Shown here: positions 11,036-22,833 of the stretch, piece after piece
How the letters are laid out: each line of letters starts with the position of its first letter
Numbering within the stretch: the stretch's first letter is position 1
Assembly (NCBI GenBank): GCA_004794655.1
Contig: SMMW01000540.1
Span: 491,001 to 555,000 of the forward strand
Length of the DNA: 64,000 nt
Origin: Marisa cornuarietis
Lineage: Eukaryota; Mollusca; Gastropoda; Architaenioglossa; Ampullariidae
Direction of reading: 5' to 3'
Translations under genes and position numbers: made by a program
Notes under the pieces: model-generated
Databases searched by the model: none
Seen by the model: only the letters and a program-made list of their open reading frames with translations
What the model was told of the DNA's origin: nothing

Positions 11036-12234
11036 TGACTCCTGTATGAGGGGGACATCCGTTTATAATTTAGATGCCCCGAAGAAAGCCAATGCTTTGA
11101 GCATTAACTGTAACATCACCTCCTTGGAGTCGGAGGGAGGGTGGGATATGAGAAAAAAGAGGATAAAAGTAGAAGAAGGAGGGGGGTAACAGACACCACA
11201 TCAAAGTGTGAAGCAAACAAGTTGGAATCTGACTTCTACAAACCGCAACTACTTTCCGACTATTTTCCAAACATTTGGTAGAAATATGCAACAGTATCGT
11301 ATGTCGAATAGGCAGAAATATGTAAACATATTCTATTTCAGAGGGATAGAAAGTTATTAAAATATTCGGCTTCAAAGGCGCTGTAGTTTGGTTGCCCGCT
11401 CTGTATCTTCTGATCCAGCTTAATGGCTCGCAACAAAGCTGTTAATGGGAGGCTCAGCTAGCGGTTGTCCTCCCCTGGGGGTGACGATGTTTACGTCGAC
11501 TAGAAATCTGTCTGCAGCCTCCGACCAAACCCAGGAACCTCCCCCCCCCCACTCTTTCCCCTGCCTCTCCTGTTCCCATAATATCTATAGTTGTGGCCGC
11601 CATAAAGTTACTGTTTTATTCTCTGTTGTTTGATATGTTCGGAGCGGAACAATTGAATAGTGGTGAAGATCGTGAGGCCGAGATTTCTTCTCAAGTTTTT
11701 CTCCCTGGATGTTCACTAAAATGGCCGGTGGGGATGACACTCCCCATCACCGACTCATTACTGCTGCTACCCCCCAAGTCAGAAACCAAAAGGACGTGGA
11801 AACAATTTCTATAAAGCAAACAAACAAAATGACAACAAATACACTATAAACTGATAAAGCTAGCCTTGAACAATTTATTTTTAGCAGACGACAGATTTTC
11901 ACGTCTATGTATCACCTGGTGAACGGAGAGATTCTAAACATTTTGGAGTCAGAATACCAGCGAGCGATTTCATTTTCTGAAATAATAACATAAAGAAGGT
12001 TTGCATGAAGGCATCCGAATTTATTGTTCGGATAACAACGACATCAAAAATATTTTAAGAGTCTTAATTAGCAAAAAATTATTTTGATAGTTTTCATCGT
12101 GTTCCCAGGTGTTGACTTCTTTCTGAAGAAGGAAGTTTGCATTGCAGAACGTGACTGTGAAGGTAAGGAGCGACTGAGTGAGAAAGAGACGGGAAATACA
12201 GGGTAAATGCCGATACATCTGCTCCTCTGAAGAA

Positions 12235-12263
12235 ATAATAACAACAACAACAGCAGCAGCAGC

Positions 12264-12307
<44 letters not shown>

Positions 12308-12308
12308 C
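12235..12308 (+). repeat. (AAC)n microsatellite with AGC interruption
   Basis: AAT/AAC/AGC trinucleotides merging into about sixteen AAC units. Confidence 0.95.
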
Positions 12309-12902
12309 TGTGAGCTTTTATCCCAGTGAAAGCCAGGCTCTCCGCGCATTACGAACACAAAAGCACAAGAGAGGCAACATTCCTGTGGTTCTTAGAGTCA
12401 ATGGCAATGCCAGGATGGTCCTTTCCCGGATGACATTCATAAATCAAGATGTCAGTGAGACAGGTGTACAGTCAAGGGGCTCGAGCAGAATGCATCAATA
12501 ATCAAACACGTCAGGGGAATATCCAGATGATCACAAAGCAGAATTTGCAGTACAATGTTGAAACTTATGACTGTTTGGCACTGATTAAAGTCTGTCTCTG
12601 AGACGACTTGTAAGAATGAAGAAACTGAGGAGAGGATTAACGACCATGAGAAAGTTGATATTATAAACAGCCGCAGGCAAGTAAACAAACACAATGCCGG
12701 TGAGGTTAGAAGAAAGTGCAGCTCGGTACAACAGGCACTACAAGCACAACATAGCCAAGAAGTTGCACCATAGACAACTAAAAAAGTAGTTATTATCTTA
12801 TTGTAAGAGGACGAAAGCTTCATTCAAAATAATTCCTGTCCCCAACTTTGCTGCATCACGTGAAGGGGATCCAGCAATCCCAGCATCCATCATCACGTGC
12901 GA

Positions 12903-13334
12903 CCACGGACTTGTATTACTGGACTGCTTAAACTTAAACAACCAAGCAACACTTGTGTCTTTATTTTTTACTTTCCTGGTGTTTATCTATTTATTTACTT
13001 TATTTTTTTCTTATTTTTTACTTATTTTGTTTTTGCTGCGCAATGAGCATTCTTCCGAATGGATACCTGCGCATTACAAATGGACATCATCATCATCATC
13101 ATGCTTGTAGACGATTTTTTTTTCAGTGAAGTCGTAGAACGAGGCTGGTTACGATACAGCTTCCGGTTTAGTCACGTTTCAGCTTAACTACTAGAACGAG
13201 GCTGGTTACGAAATAGCTTCCGGTTTATTCCCATTCATTGTTAAGGCTCGCCGAGACTAACAGCGGAGAAGTTCGCAAGAGGCTCAGCGTTGGTCTCGGC
13301 AGACAGACAGCAGTCCACCTATACACGTCCGTGG
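12903..13334. mobile_element. MITE family 1, copy A (with internal insertion)
   Basis: Terminal inverted repeats of about 26 bp: the left end CCACGGACTTGTATTACTGG pairs with the right end ...CACGTCCGTGG. The flanks GTGCGA (left) and GTGCGA (right) form a target-site duplication of about 5-6 bp. Its core (13130-13334) matches copy B at 31734-31987 almost throughout, including a doubled internal word ACGAGGCTGGTTACGA followed by AGCTTCCGGTTTA. Copy A carries roughly 200 extra AT-rich bases just inside the left end that copy B lacks. No coding capacity. Confidence 0.8.
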
Positions 13335-13387
13335 TGCGACTGCTGAATAGACTCTGTTAGAGTCCCGATTCCCCCTCTTATCCTGCT

Positions 13388-13770
13388 ATCTTTCTTTTTG
13401 GATTCGATTTATGGCTACGTCGCATTCTTTTTGTGTGGAAGGATTATATACACTTCCGTAAAAAAATAAAAACAGCTCAGACATTGATCTTGCCACCCAA
13501 CTTTTGAAGTCGTGACTAAAACCGGAGTTCACTCCCCTCGCGAGGATTCTCAGGGTTGTCGATTCACCATTTTGGTGACATCTTTCTTTTTCGATTCTTT
13601 TTATGGTTACACCGCACGCCTTGTGTATGAAAGGTTTGCACCTACGTCCGTACACAATAAAATAAAAAAATCGGCCATGCGAGTGAACTTGCCGCCCACA
13701 TTTATAGTCGAGATTTAAAAAAATTATAGCCACGTGTGCAGCCAGTTATAAAGCGAGGTCACTCCCCCCC
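13388..13770 (+). repeat. Diverged tandem duplication, period about 192 bp
   Basis: ATCTTTCTTTTTGGATTCG at 13388 recurs as ATCTTTCTTTTTCGATTC at 13580, and the later parts of both units correspond in order (TATGG TTAC/CTAC, AATAAAA, CTTGCC, TCACTCCCC). The second unit runs into the promoter of the following gene, so the TATA region lies within a duplicated segment. Confidence 0.65.
13747..13753 (+). promoter_or_regulatory. TATA box of the secreted-protein gene
   Basis: TATAAAG lies 80 bp upstream of the two-codon first exon at 13833. Transcription would begin near 13775-13785, giving a leader of about 50 bases. A good TATA box suits a gene switched on strongly in one tissue; this last point is inference. 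Confidence 0.6.
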
Positions 13771-13832
13771 CCGCGCGGCTAGTCGCAGTTGTCGCTGGGT
13801 TGCTGTCCCTGACAGACTGGCCTGAGCTAGAA

Positions 13833-15747
13833 ATGAAGGTTAGTGCTAACCCCTTGCTACAATCACACATGTGCAGTAAACAGCTCCAAGTGTACTTAGG
13901 ATAATGATAATTTTTCTTAACAGAGACGAGTTTTGAAGAAAAAAGTAAGATAACTATAAAATCACTCATCGTAGACTAGTCTTATATTTTTTGTATTCAA
14001 AACGCTTCAGTAATTTCAGATCAGGTAATGATCATTCCGACCTAGGACGAGCAAAGTTTTTTTAAAAGAATCTTTGTGGACTTCCCTGTTTGTCTTTTCT
14101 GTCTTTTCATCCCGTATTTTCTCTTTGTTTCTCCGTCTCTTTCTTGTTATTGGTTCGTAAAACCCTTCATTTTGTGTTTATCTTTCTTGCTAGCCTCCTG
14201 TGATGAAACCATTAACCCTTTCCTTTTAGCAGCCTCTTGCTTTTGCTGTGCTGTGCCTCTGCACTGCCGAGATCTTGGCCATGTACCTGCCATTGGAGGG
14301 ATCCACCTTCGATTTTGAAAAGGGCCTGAAGAACAAGGTGAGTGACATCAGTCAGTGCTCGTAATGAACAAACTGAAGGATCGGAAAACAAACGGGACGG
14401 GAAATAACAAAGAAATAGTATGACTACTTGACCTGTGTTTACACTCAGACTCTTCCACAAGAGGCCGTAGTCATGAAGTAGAGGTAAGATTACCTCGGAG
14501 TTAGTTATAGTCCTTAAGAATTTGTTCAAATTCGATAAAACAGGCGTAGACTTAATTAATAGATCGGCTGATAAACTAGAGGCTACAGTGAAAACGATAG
14601 CCCACAATTATAATCACAGAATTTTTTTTTAGGACACTAAGTACTAAGCGGAGGTGAAAGCAAACTCGTAAGTAGAAAATAGTACAACATCAGTGTCATA
14701 GTTCAGCAGAGTGTAAAACCACCGGAAAAAAATGGCGGTTTTAATGAATTCATCATTTGGGTTTTCTTGGTTGTGGCTTATTTTCTGCAACAGTTTGGCG
14801 ACTGGTCTCAGCTTCAAGCCGCTGGGCAGCTGTCAGGTGCCGACAGCAAGAAGACTGGCCGCGTGACGAGCATCATCAGCGACAGCGCCAACAAAGCCGC
14901 CAGCTCCGCGTTCGATTCCGGCAGAGACTACGCCCAGAAAAGCAACAGCCGCGACAGTGGTGCAGGTGCTGCAGACAAAGCCGCCAGCAAGGCGGTTGCT
15001 GCTGCAAACAGTAAGCTGGTAAGGCGATGTAAGAAGACGAACAGCGAAAGAAGAACTGTCCATTTTTAGGTCAGAATGAGTCCAAAATAGCTAATAATAA
15101 ACTGACCATCGGAAAGCCGTGGATAATATATTGTAATAAGTAACGATTCAGAAGTGGGGGGGAGGGAATTTACACATTAGGTAATTAAACATTATCTACA
15201 CATTAAACAGACCACGTTGGGTAATGAGTACAGTATAACCAACAATGAACTACTCATTCAACAACGAACATGTGAAAGTAAACCATGTTAGACAGTGAGT
15301 ACAGAATAGCCAACGATAAATTACCCATTGCAGTTTATGAGATAATGAGTACAGAAAACCATAGTCCATAATAAACTGATTACTACAAGCTATGGTAATT
15401 TCTTTTACAAGCTAACAAGCTTAGAACAGCGAAGAATAGACTAGCACCTTGTTAGGACCACGTCACGTGATGAGTATTTCTTTTTCCAAAATAAAGTTCG
15501 ACAAAAACTCTAAAAGCTCAGTTTCACAGGTTGACCGTGCGGGCAGGACTTGGCAAAAAGATGTGAAGGACCAGTCGTGGACAGAGAACACCGACTTCAG
15601 CGACGGTAACCGTGCAAAGGACAAGACCGACTACGCTTACGACAAGAAATTCGACACTGAAGACACCAAGACTGGTGGCTTCGTCTTCTCGCAGGACAAC
15701 AAGGCCAACAACATCGACAACGACTACGACCGCGCGTACGTCAAACG

Positions 15748-15808
<61 letters not shown>

Positions 15809-16366
15809 TTATGTTAGAACCAGATGTATGACACTAGCACCCTTTCCAGAAGAATAACGCAGACAGATTGTGCTTCAGGTCCTCCTATAACCGTAATGCC
15901 AAGAAATGGTCTACAGCAGCCAACAATGCCAATCAGCAGGCAGCTGGACGCAGCTGGCAGGCTGCACAAGATGCTGCAGCTGTAGGGGCCTCCAAGAACA
16001 GCTTCGGTCGCGACGCAAACGCTGGTGGCCAAGTGTGGAACGGAAATCAAGCGAGCAGCGGCCAGCTGGCCTCCAACCAGCTCCTCAACGAAAAGGGGCA
16101 CCTGGCGGGCAACGGAGGGAACCTTCAGTCTCAGGTAAGTCATGTGACAGAACCTGCCGTTCGAGACTTATGGCAGAGTATCGTTCAAACTGTGTTTGGA
16201 TCCTAATGCTCTCGTGAAATTTGGGTGAAAGTTTTTTCGTGCAATGTATAACGAGTAAGAATTTTTTTTCTCAAACCCCCCCTCCCACTGTAAACTCTTC
16301 ATCCCTCTCCTTCTTTCTCTCTTTTTTCTGTTTTGAATTAAATAAGTGCTTTTGATTGAATAGATG

Positions 16367-16399
<33 letters not shown>

Positions 16400-17274
16400 T
16401 TGTGTGCGTTTGTGAAGTTTAGCCTAGCTCTTAAGTAGTTGTGACAAAATGTGTCATTCCGATTGGGACCACACTTACAACTTTTACAGAACAACTTCTT
16501 GAGGGATGCTAGTACGAGCAACGGGGCGCAGGCTTTCAAGGGTATTGACAGCGGCTTGGGTAGGTCCACATCACAGATGTCACGGATGTTTTGTGCCTTC
16601 ATGCATGTTTTTGTGGTCTTAAAAGTAGTTGTAGATCTGTTTGAACCTTGACTGCTTGCCTACCCTTGCTCTTGTGATAACTCGTTTGTGCAGTGGACTA
16701 AATGGCGCTCCTTGTGACATTTTAGCGCGGACTAACTTGGTCTCCATTTCTCAGTGGACCATTATTGTGACATTTATTTTGGGACTAATCGACTCTCCTT
16801 GTGACATCTTGCTGTAGGTGGTTTCGGTCTTGGTGGACTCGGCGTCTTCAATGGTGACTTGAGTCTGGCTAAGGGTGCCCAGGACTACGGTACATCTTCC
16901 AATAATGGCGCCGCAAGCGACCTCCAGAGCCAAAGGGGAAACAACTTTGGAGATTCCAGCAACAATGACTATTCCGGATCCCTGTTGACTGCTCAGGGTG
17001 ACAAGGGATTCGGAGACAGCAAAGAGGCCTTTGCCAATGACCGAGGTACGATTTTCGCTCACTTTTACAACGATTGAAACAAAAGTGTTTTCCAGCTGGA
17101 TTCTGACAAATGTTTGTCACTATGAAATAATACAGGAAATTCAATTTGTCATAATTTACTCCATGAGACAGAGACGTTGTCGCGACGTTTAACGGTACTT
17201 TAATCTACTTGTAGCACCTCGTTGGTGGTCGTTGTCTTTTTCACTAAACTGTGTGTGTGTGTGTGTTTGTATAA

Positions 17275-17337
<63 letters not shown>

Positions 17338-18873
17338 CGTGCGTGTGTGTGAAAGGATTCTCTGGAAAGGTCAACGATGCCCGTCAGCAGTCTCGGGTTT
17401 CCAACAGTGACTGGGGCAAGGCGCAATCAGCCAAGGCGGCGGATGAGGATAACTCCGACTTCGGGGAGAACGTCCGCATCATCGACAATGTCAGGCAGAA
17501 GTTCGCCAAGAGCAACCAGGGCAACCAGGTCGTCAAGAAGTTCTTCAATGACGGCAACAAGCGCGGCGACAACCACGAGCGTCTCAAGTTAATCCGCGAC
17601 GACAACGTCGATAAATTTGGCTTCAAAAATGACAAGCGCACCGACAACGCCAACGCCGTGAGTCAACCCGATATGTGGGCATTATCGATAGACCCGATAG
17701 ACAGGTGTGGGTATTATCGATAGACCCCATAGACAGGTGTGGGTATTATCGATAGACCCGATAGACGATGAGTATTTGTTTATACTGTAAACACTATAAA
17801 CAGATTGGGTGTTACTGTAGACAATAAACCGGGAACGAATGTTGTCGGAGTCAGACAATAAGACGCTTGGCTACCAATGAACAGAGTACAAGTGTCTTAC
17901 GGTTGATATCTGGGGTGAGATACGAGCGTTTCTTCACAGTTCGCTGAGTGAGATGCAAATGTTTCACCATATGACAGTCCTTGACATCTGAATGTAGCAC
18001 AATTGTTTTAGGATAGACTTCTGGGGCCAGTTGCACAACACGCTTCTAAACCTTAAAACTGTTCTAAAGAGGCAAAATCTCTTCTAAGCCATTTTAATTC
18101 TCTGCAGTAAAACATACAAAAAAATGTACTGACAGGACGGAAAGTCTGACATAAACAACTTTATCATACATAAAGCAGTTTTAGTTTTTAAAATTCTAAA
18201 AATTGTGGTGTGCACTTTAAACTAGTGATCTAAATAGAGATAAGGCCTAAAAGTGTTTAAAATTAGAAATGTGTTGTGCAACTGGCCCCTGGTCTAGACT
18301 GACTTAGTTCAGACTGCCCCACAGTCCACTGGCTGAGACTAACACAGTTAAGACTGCTACATAGACTAGTTTCAACAAATGACTCAGCCAACAAAGTCAA
18401 GCAATAAATGAATGTTAATATCAGGTTCTTTGTTGTAAACATAAAATAATATTTTAATATTTTGGGCTTTGCTAAACAAATATCGTTCGTCGTTTGTTTA
18501 ATAAATAAATAAATCGGTAAATGTGCAAAAAGATGCCTTCAGATCGTCTTACAGTTGCCTTCCTCACCTCCAGGCATCCGACGGCAAGCAGACGGTTCGT
18601 GACCTAATGGCTTCCCGCACTGCTCAAGTCGCACGTGCAGCAGAGACGGCGCGAGACGCGCAGCAGGGCGACTGGGCGGACGCAAGGAGTGGCCAGCAGA
18701 ACCAAAAGGCCTCCGTGTGGAACAACGCCGCGCAGCAGAAAAATGGCGTCCGGGACGGCCTCAACTTGCTCAACGTGGCGGAGAACCGCGTGGACAACAA
18801 CTACGGGAAGGACGTTGACAGCCACCGAGGGGCCAAGAAGATTGCTCTCGCCTCGGCTGCAGGCGGCCTGTAG
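13833..18873 (+). CDS. Secreted Cys-free, Gly/Ala/Asn/Asp-rich repetitive protein (9 exons)
   Basis: Exons 13833-13838 (Met-Lys only), 14230-14337, 14794-15018, 15530-15735, 15879-16134, 16490-16559, 16818-17045, 17356-17657 and 18574-18873 join in frame to 566 residues. The start MKQPLAFAVLCLCTAEILA is a signal peptide; the rest has no cysteine and only one early proline (YLPLEG). It is rich in Ala, Asn, Gly, Asp, Ser, Gln and Lys/Arg. Nine tryptophans recur in similar settings: FGDW, RTW, QSW, KKW, RSWQAAQ, QVWNGNQ, SDWGKAQ, GDWADAR and SVWNNAAQ. Exon 7 adds a Gly-rich patch GGFGLGGLGVFNG. No membrane helix or enzyme motif is visible. Composition recalls Gly/Ala/Asn-rich matrix or mucus proteins of molluscs; a role in shell matrix, egg coat or adhesive mucus is a guess. 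Upstream exon choice rests on the MK/GT border, the TATA box and phase. Confidence 0.82.
15750..15807 (+). repeat. (AC)29 microsatellite inside a 143-base intron
   Basis: Begins about 14 bases after the donor of exon 4 of the secreted-protein gene and fills about 40 percent of the intron. Confidence 0.97.
16367..16409 (+). repeat. (TG)n microsatellite
   Basis: TG/CG dinucleotides in the intron between exons 5 and 6 of the secreted-protein gene. Confidence 0.95.
17252..17351 (+). repeat. (TG)n-(TA)n-(TG)n compound microsatellite at a splice acceptor
   Basis: TG array, short TA array, then TG/CG array running to within four bases of exon 8 (acceptor GAAAG, exon from 17356). It replaces the usual pyrimidine tract. 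Confidence 0.95.
17684..17768 (+). repeat. 32-bp tandem repeat, about 2.7 copies
   Basis: Unit GGGTATTATCGATAGACCCG then ATAGACAGGTGT, just inside the donor of exon 8 of the secreted-protein gene (exon ends 17657). Confidence 0.9.
18023..18289. mobile_element. MITE family 2, copy A
   Basis: Terminal inverted repeats GGGGCCAGTTGCACAACAC and GTGTTGTGCAACTGGCCCC are perfect over 19 bp. The 267-bp body matches copy B at 49914-50173, including CCTTAAAACTGTTCTAAAGA, CTGACAGGACGGAAAGTC and AAGGCCTAAAAGTGTTTAAA. No clear target-site duplication and no ORF. It lies in the last intron of the secreted-protein gene. Confidence 0.85.
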
Positions 18874-19804
18874 ATTTATTTCTCTTTCCCTCTCCTACCA
18901 CCCACCACCAAAGTCCCCTAACCTGAAAAAAATCTTAGTAAGTAATGGTACTTTTTTTCCATTGGCAGAGCCGTAGCATTTATGTCAGGTACTTCATAAT
19001 GTATATTCAGTAATGGTCACGTGCACATTTCCAAAGACTTGTTCAGCATGCACAAGCACGTGCATTGAACACTCTGGTAGCAAAATCTCATCTTGTAACT
19101 GCTTCTTCCTTTTACCCTGGACTTTATTTTTAATCCCGTACATTCATTGCAAACTGTGGAATAGCAGGTTTTTCTGAAGTCTCCAATTTATTATTTTTAA
19201 ACTTTATATTAGCTTAAATCTTGATTTCTATATCTTTCAAATTTTATATATATTCATTGATTTACTGAAAGAACTTTTTTAGAAATGTTTATTCATACAC
19301 AAGTTATTTTTAAACAATAATCTAAGTCCCCTTCAACTGAATTTGTGGTGGCGAATGAACGAAACCTGTTTGTTTTGATGGAGACCGCATACTTACCCAG
19401 TAATATTGTGTTTTAATCTACTATTAATTTACTGGAGGGAGTGAAAAGTGACTGTAGTGTAAAGAAATGTTTGTTTAGTGTTAGGATACAGTTTTGAAGT
19501 TTTCCGTCGCTTAAAACCGATGCAAAAGCTTTGTTTTCCACGTGCATGAGGTCATTAAGGATCTGTACACAGCTTCTTCAGCGTTGATTAATATTATTAG
19601 GTATTGTTGGCAGTGCTTGTTTATATTCTTTATACTTGTTGAACGCTGACCCCAGATGAAGAGTTCAATGTCCATGGTATTTGTCACTAGTCTGACACAT
19701 TGTGTCTGTTTTGACACCTGGTTCTGTGCCACTGAGTTCTGGCTACGTGAGCACCACTGCAACTCTTTCGCTCACAAACATCATCACGAAGATTAGACCA
19801 TAAA

Positions 19805-19810
19805 AATAAA
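19805..19810 (+). terminator. Possible polyadenylation signal of the secreted-protein gene
   Basis: The first AATAAA found after the stop codon at 18873, implying a long 3' UTR of about 0.9 kb. No transcript evidence. Confidence 0.3.
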
Positions 19811-20536
19811 ATTCGTGTCTAAAAAAGAATTCCTTTTTCGCATTTATCTTTATGTTTCAGGGAATGTTCATTGTTATTCAACCGTGTTACGATCTTGAAA
19901 TTATTAAAATTCAAACAGATCACTGTACGAGCAATACTGCTTAATTTGAAAAAAATTGCATTATTAAACTTTGTTTGAAGTGAGGGAGACCCACTGCTGA
20001 CTTTGACTCTTGTCGGTGAAATTCTCAGGTCAGGCTATGACAGATATACATGTATATATATAACTGACTTCCCAGCTACACGTGCATATATGAGAAATAA
20101 ACTCACGGCCTTCAGAGCTTCAGTATTAAAAAGAAATATATATATAATATATGTGTATATATATAAGTAACCATAAAGTGTTCTGTCCTGTAACTTTCTG
20201 GTCAACGTGTAAGAGAAATATTCGAGTCGATAAATAATAATAATAATAACAACAACAAACGCAAAGTCTGTATAGTGCATACTCAAACTCGTAAGGCTCA
20301 TGCTCAGCGCTTAAGACAAGAGCGAAACATGGGCAACATACGAGAGACAGAAGAGCAAACAAACAACATACGATCTACAAAAGAATAAACAACAGTAACG
20401 ATGACGAATGAACAGGTGGATGCAGCGAGACATGTCTGTAAACATTTCTGTCAACATGTTTGGTTATCTGTGCGCGAGCTATTGCGTTTACTACCTATAC
20501 GTGAGCATGACGCAAACATTTCTCGCGTCATCAAAA

Positions 20537-20563
20537 TGACGTCAGCCGCACGACGCATGCGCC
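20537..20563 (+). promoter_or_regulatory. CRE plus NRF1-like site upstream of the unknown-protein gene
   Basis: A perfect CRE palindrome TGACGTCA (20537-20544) is followed by CGCATGCGCC (20554-20563), close to the NRF1 consensus, 13-39 bp before the ATG at 20576. No TATA box is seen. The spacing suits a TATA-less promoter with a very short leader. Confidence 0.5.
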
Positions 20564-20575
20564 AGCAGTCATGTC

Positions 20576-22750
20576 ATGGCGTCAGGCAGCCAGGGGCTGC
20601 ACACGGAGACAGCACAAGACCCAGTGAGCGATGGCTCGATAGCAGAGGAGCTGTCAACATGCGACTATGGAGTAGAGGAGAGCATCTCCCCAGCTGCCCA
20701 CGAGGTCGGCGCACCGGAAGCCACCACCTCTCGGGCGGGGGAGGAGGAGTCCGTGCTGAGCGTCTCCTCGAATGGCGTCGATAAGAAGAGGAGCGAGAGA
20801 CATCACGTTCAGCCTGCCGCCGCCGCCGCCACCGGGTTAGACGATGAGGGGTCAGGGTGGTTCAAGATCCATAACCTGCCCACCAAACTCGTGGCCTCTC
20901 TTAACAGGCATGAGCTTGTAGACAGCTGGCCAAAACTCAAGAGAGAGATTGCTTTGAAGATTTGGGGTGAGTTGTTCACCTAATGTATTTATCTGCTTTA
21001 TTATTACAGATATTTTATCTGTTATCTTCAGATGATTATATTACATTATTTCTATATTGTAACTTATTGAAATAAGCCCTCCTACCTTTTCACATCTTGA
21101 CAACGCGCTGCACAAGTGTCTGACGAATGGATGGCAGGTGCTGAGAGCTTCGAACCAGTGCCCACCGTGCTAGAGGGCGCTGTAGACCGGTACGAGCTGG
21201 GTGCCGTCCTGCTGAAGATGCGACGCACGGCGTTCGAGAAATGGAAGCTGGTTAAGCCGCGTTGTCAGGCCATGGCGTCCATGTACGACCTCATCTGGGA
21301 TCACGATATGACCGTCGATGCAGCTGTGGTCAGTACCAGTTGCCAAACCATTGCCGATCTCTTCCTCAGTCTCAACAAATTCTATTTTAATTTACAAAGC
21401 AGAATACATTTAAAGACCTAATTGGATGCAATTGTCTCTAAAGAGTGAAAACGTTCAATAACAAATGATAAATTTCCCAAATCTAAATAAATACTTCCTT
21501 CTGTTTACGAGATACACTCTTTAAAAAAATACAGAAAAAAACTGCACAGCAATTAGGGATCAACAAAACAGACGATGGGATTGTACAATCATCCTGACCT
21601 GGGTTAACTTTTTGATCTGTTTTATTTAATTCAATGAACATTAGGCCGGTTTGCTAGCGGGTATGCACAGAAAAATGGATGCATCTTCTAAATGAGAGCT
21701 AAAGTTGCAGAGAACTATTATCCACCCCGGAAAATTCCATGCTGCACGCAAGCTGTCACACAACACAAGCTTGTGCATTGCACCCAGTCACGAACTGTCA
21801 CATGCAATCATCAAACGAACAACTTTGGTCGCTGATGTGTCCCCGGCATGCGCAGATGATGCTCGTCGCCTGCTTCCGTTTCAGGAAATGGCGGCTCCTG
21901 TAAGGATGGAGGGTGAACGGGCGCCATGGCCCAACCACAGGTTTCACGGGTTGGCATTCAAGGGAGGCTACCCTCATCAGGTCGCCGTGACTGTGTCAGG
22001 CTGCCACCGGGTGGGATTGCGGGCCTTGCCCCGTCCTGACAGCATAGTGCTGAACTTGTACCGATTCTGTGAGTTGTCGTGTCCATGGAACTGTGATGAT
22101 CTTGTACCGATTCATTGCCAGGGTACTAAACTTGTCTCACTTTAATGAACAGTAATTGTCAGATAACCGTTCTAAAATTTTACAGAAGTTTCTAACAGGT
22201 AGCTGTGAGGATATAGTCTTAATCCCAATGTGGTAAATAGCCATTCTCAATTTCTTGAGCTTTTTTTTTATCAAAGTTGAAAAGAAGAACACAAAATTTA
22301 CCTGTCTGTGCATTCTAGATAAGCAAAAAAAAAAAAAAAAAGAGAGAGAGAGAGAGTTCTCAAAATTTTGTCGTCGCAACACAATGAGATGTTAGTTTTT
22401 GGGAGAAGAAACTGTACATAACTTACTGCCTTTATGTTACGCACAACGCAAGCGTGCACACACACACACACCTGCTCATGAATACAAACGAACAGTGACG
22501 TGACAGCTGTGGTGTCTTTTGGTCTGTGCAGCCGGCCGTTACCGCACAGACAGAATTTACGTCATAACGGAAGTCATGTATGCAGAAGAACTACACGTCA
22601 CAGTGAGAATTAGCATCAACCACGATGACGTCAAAATCCTCCGCCGTGTTCCCATTGGCTTCCGTCTACACACATATGACGTCAGGTTGGTCCTAGAAAC
22701 AATGCGTCATTTAATTAACGGTGGCGACACAAAAATCTTTTGAAGTTTGT

Positions 22751-22833
<83 letters not shown>

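Larger units (their letters stand above)
8047..13740. other. Intergenic stretch without a recognised gene
   Basis: Apart from the possible exon at 9511-9576, a TG array, an AAC array and one MITE listed separately, I see no exon with coding character and splice borders on either strand. Open frames here are short and of low complexity. Confidence 0.6.
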
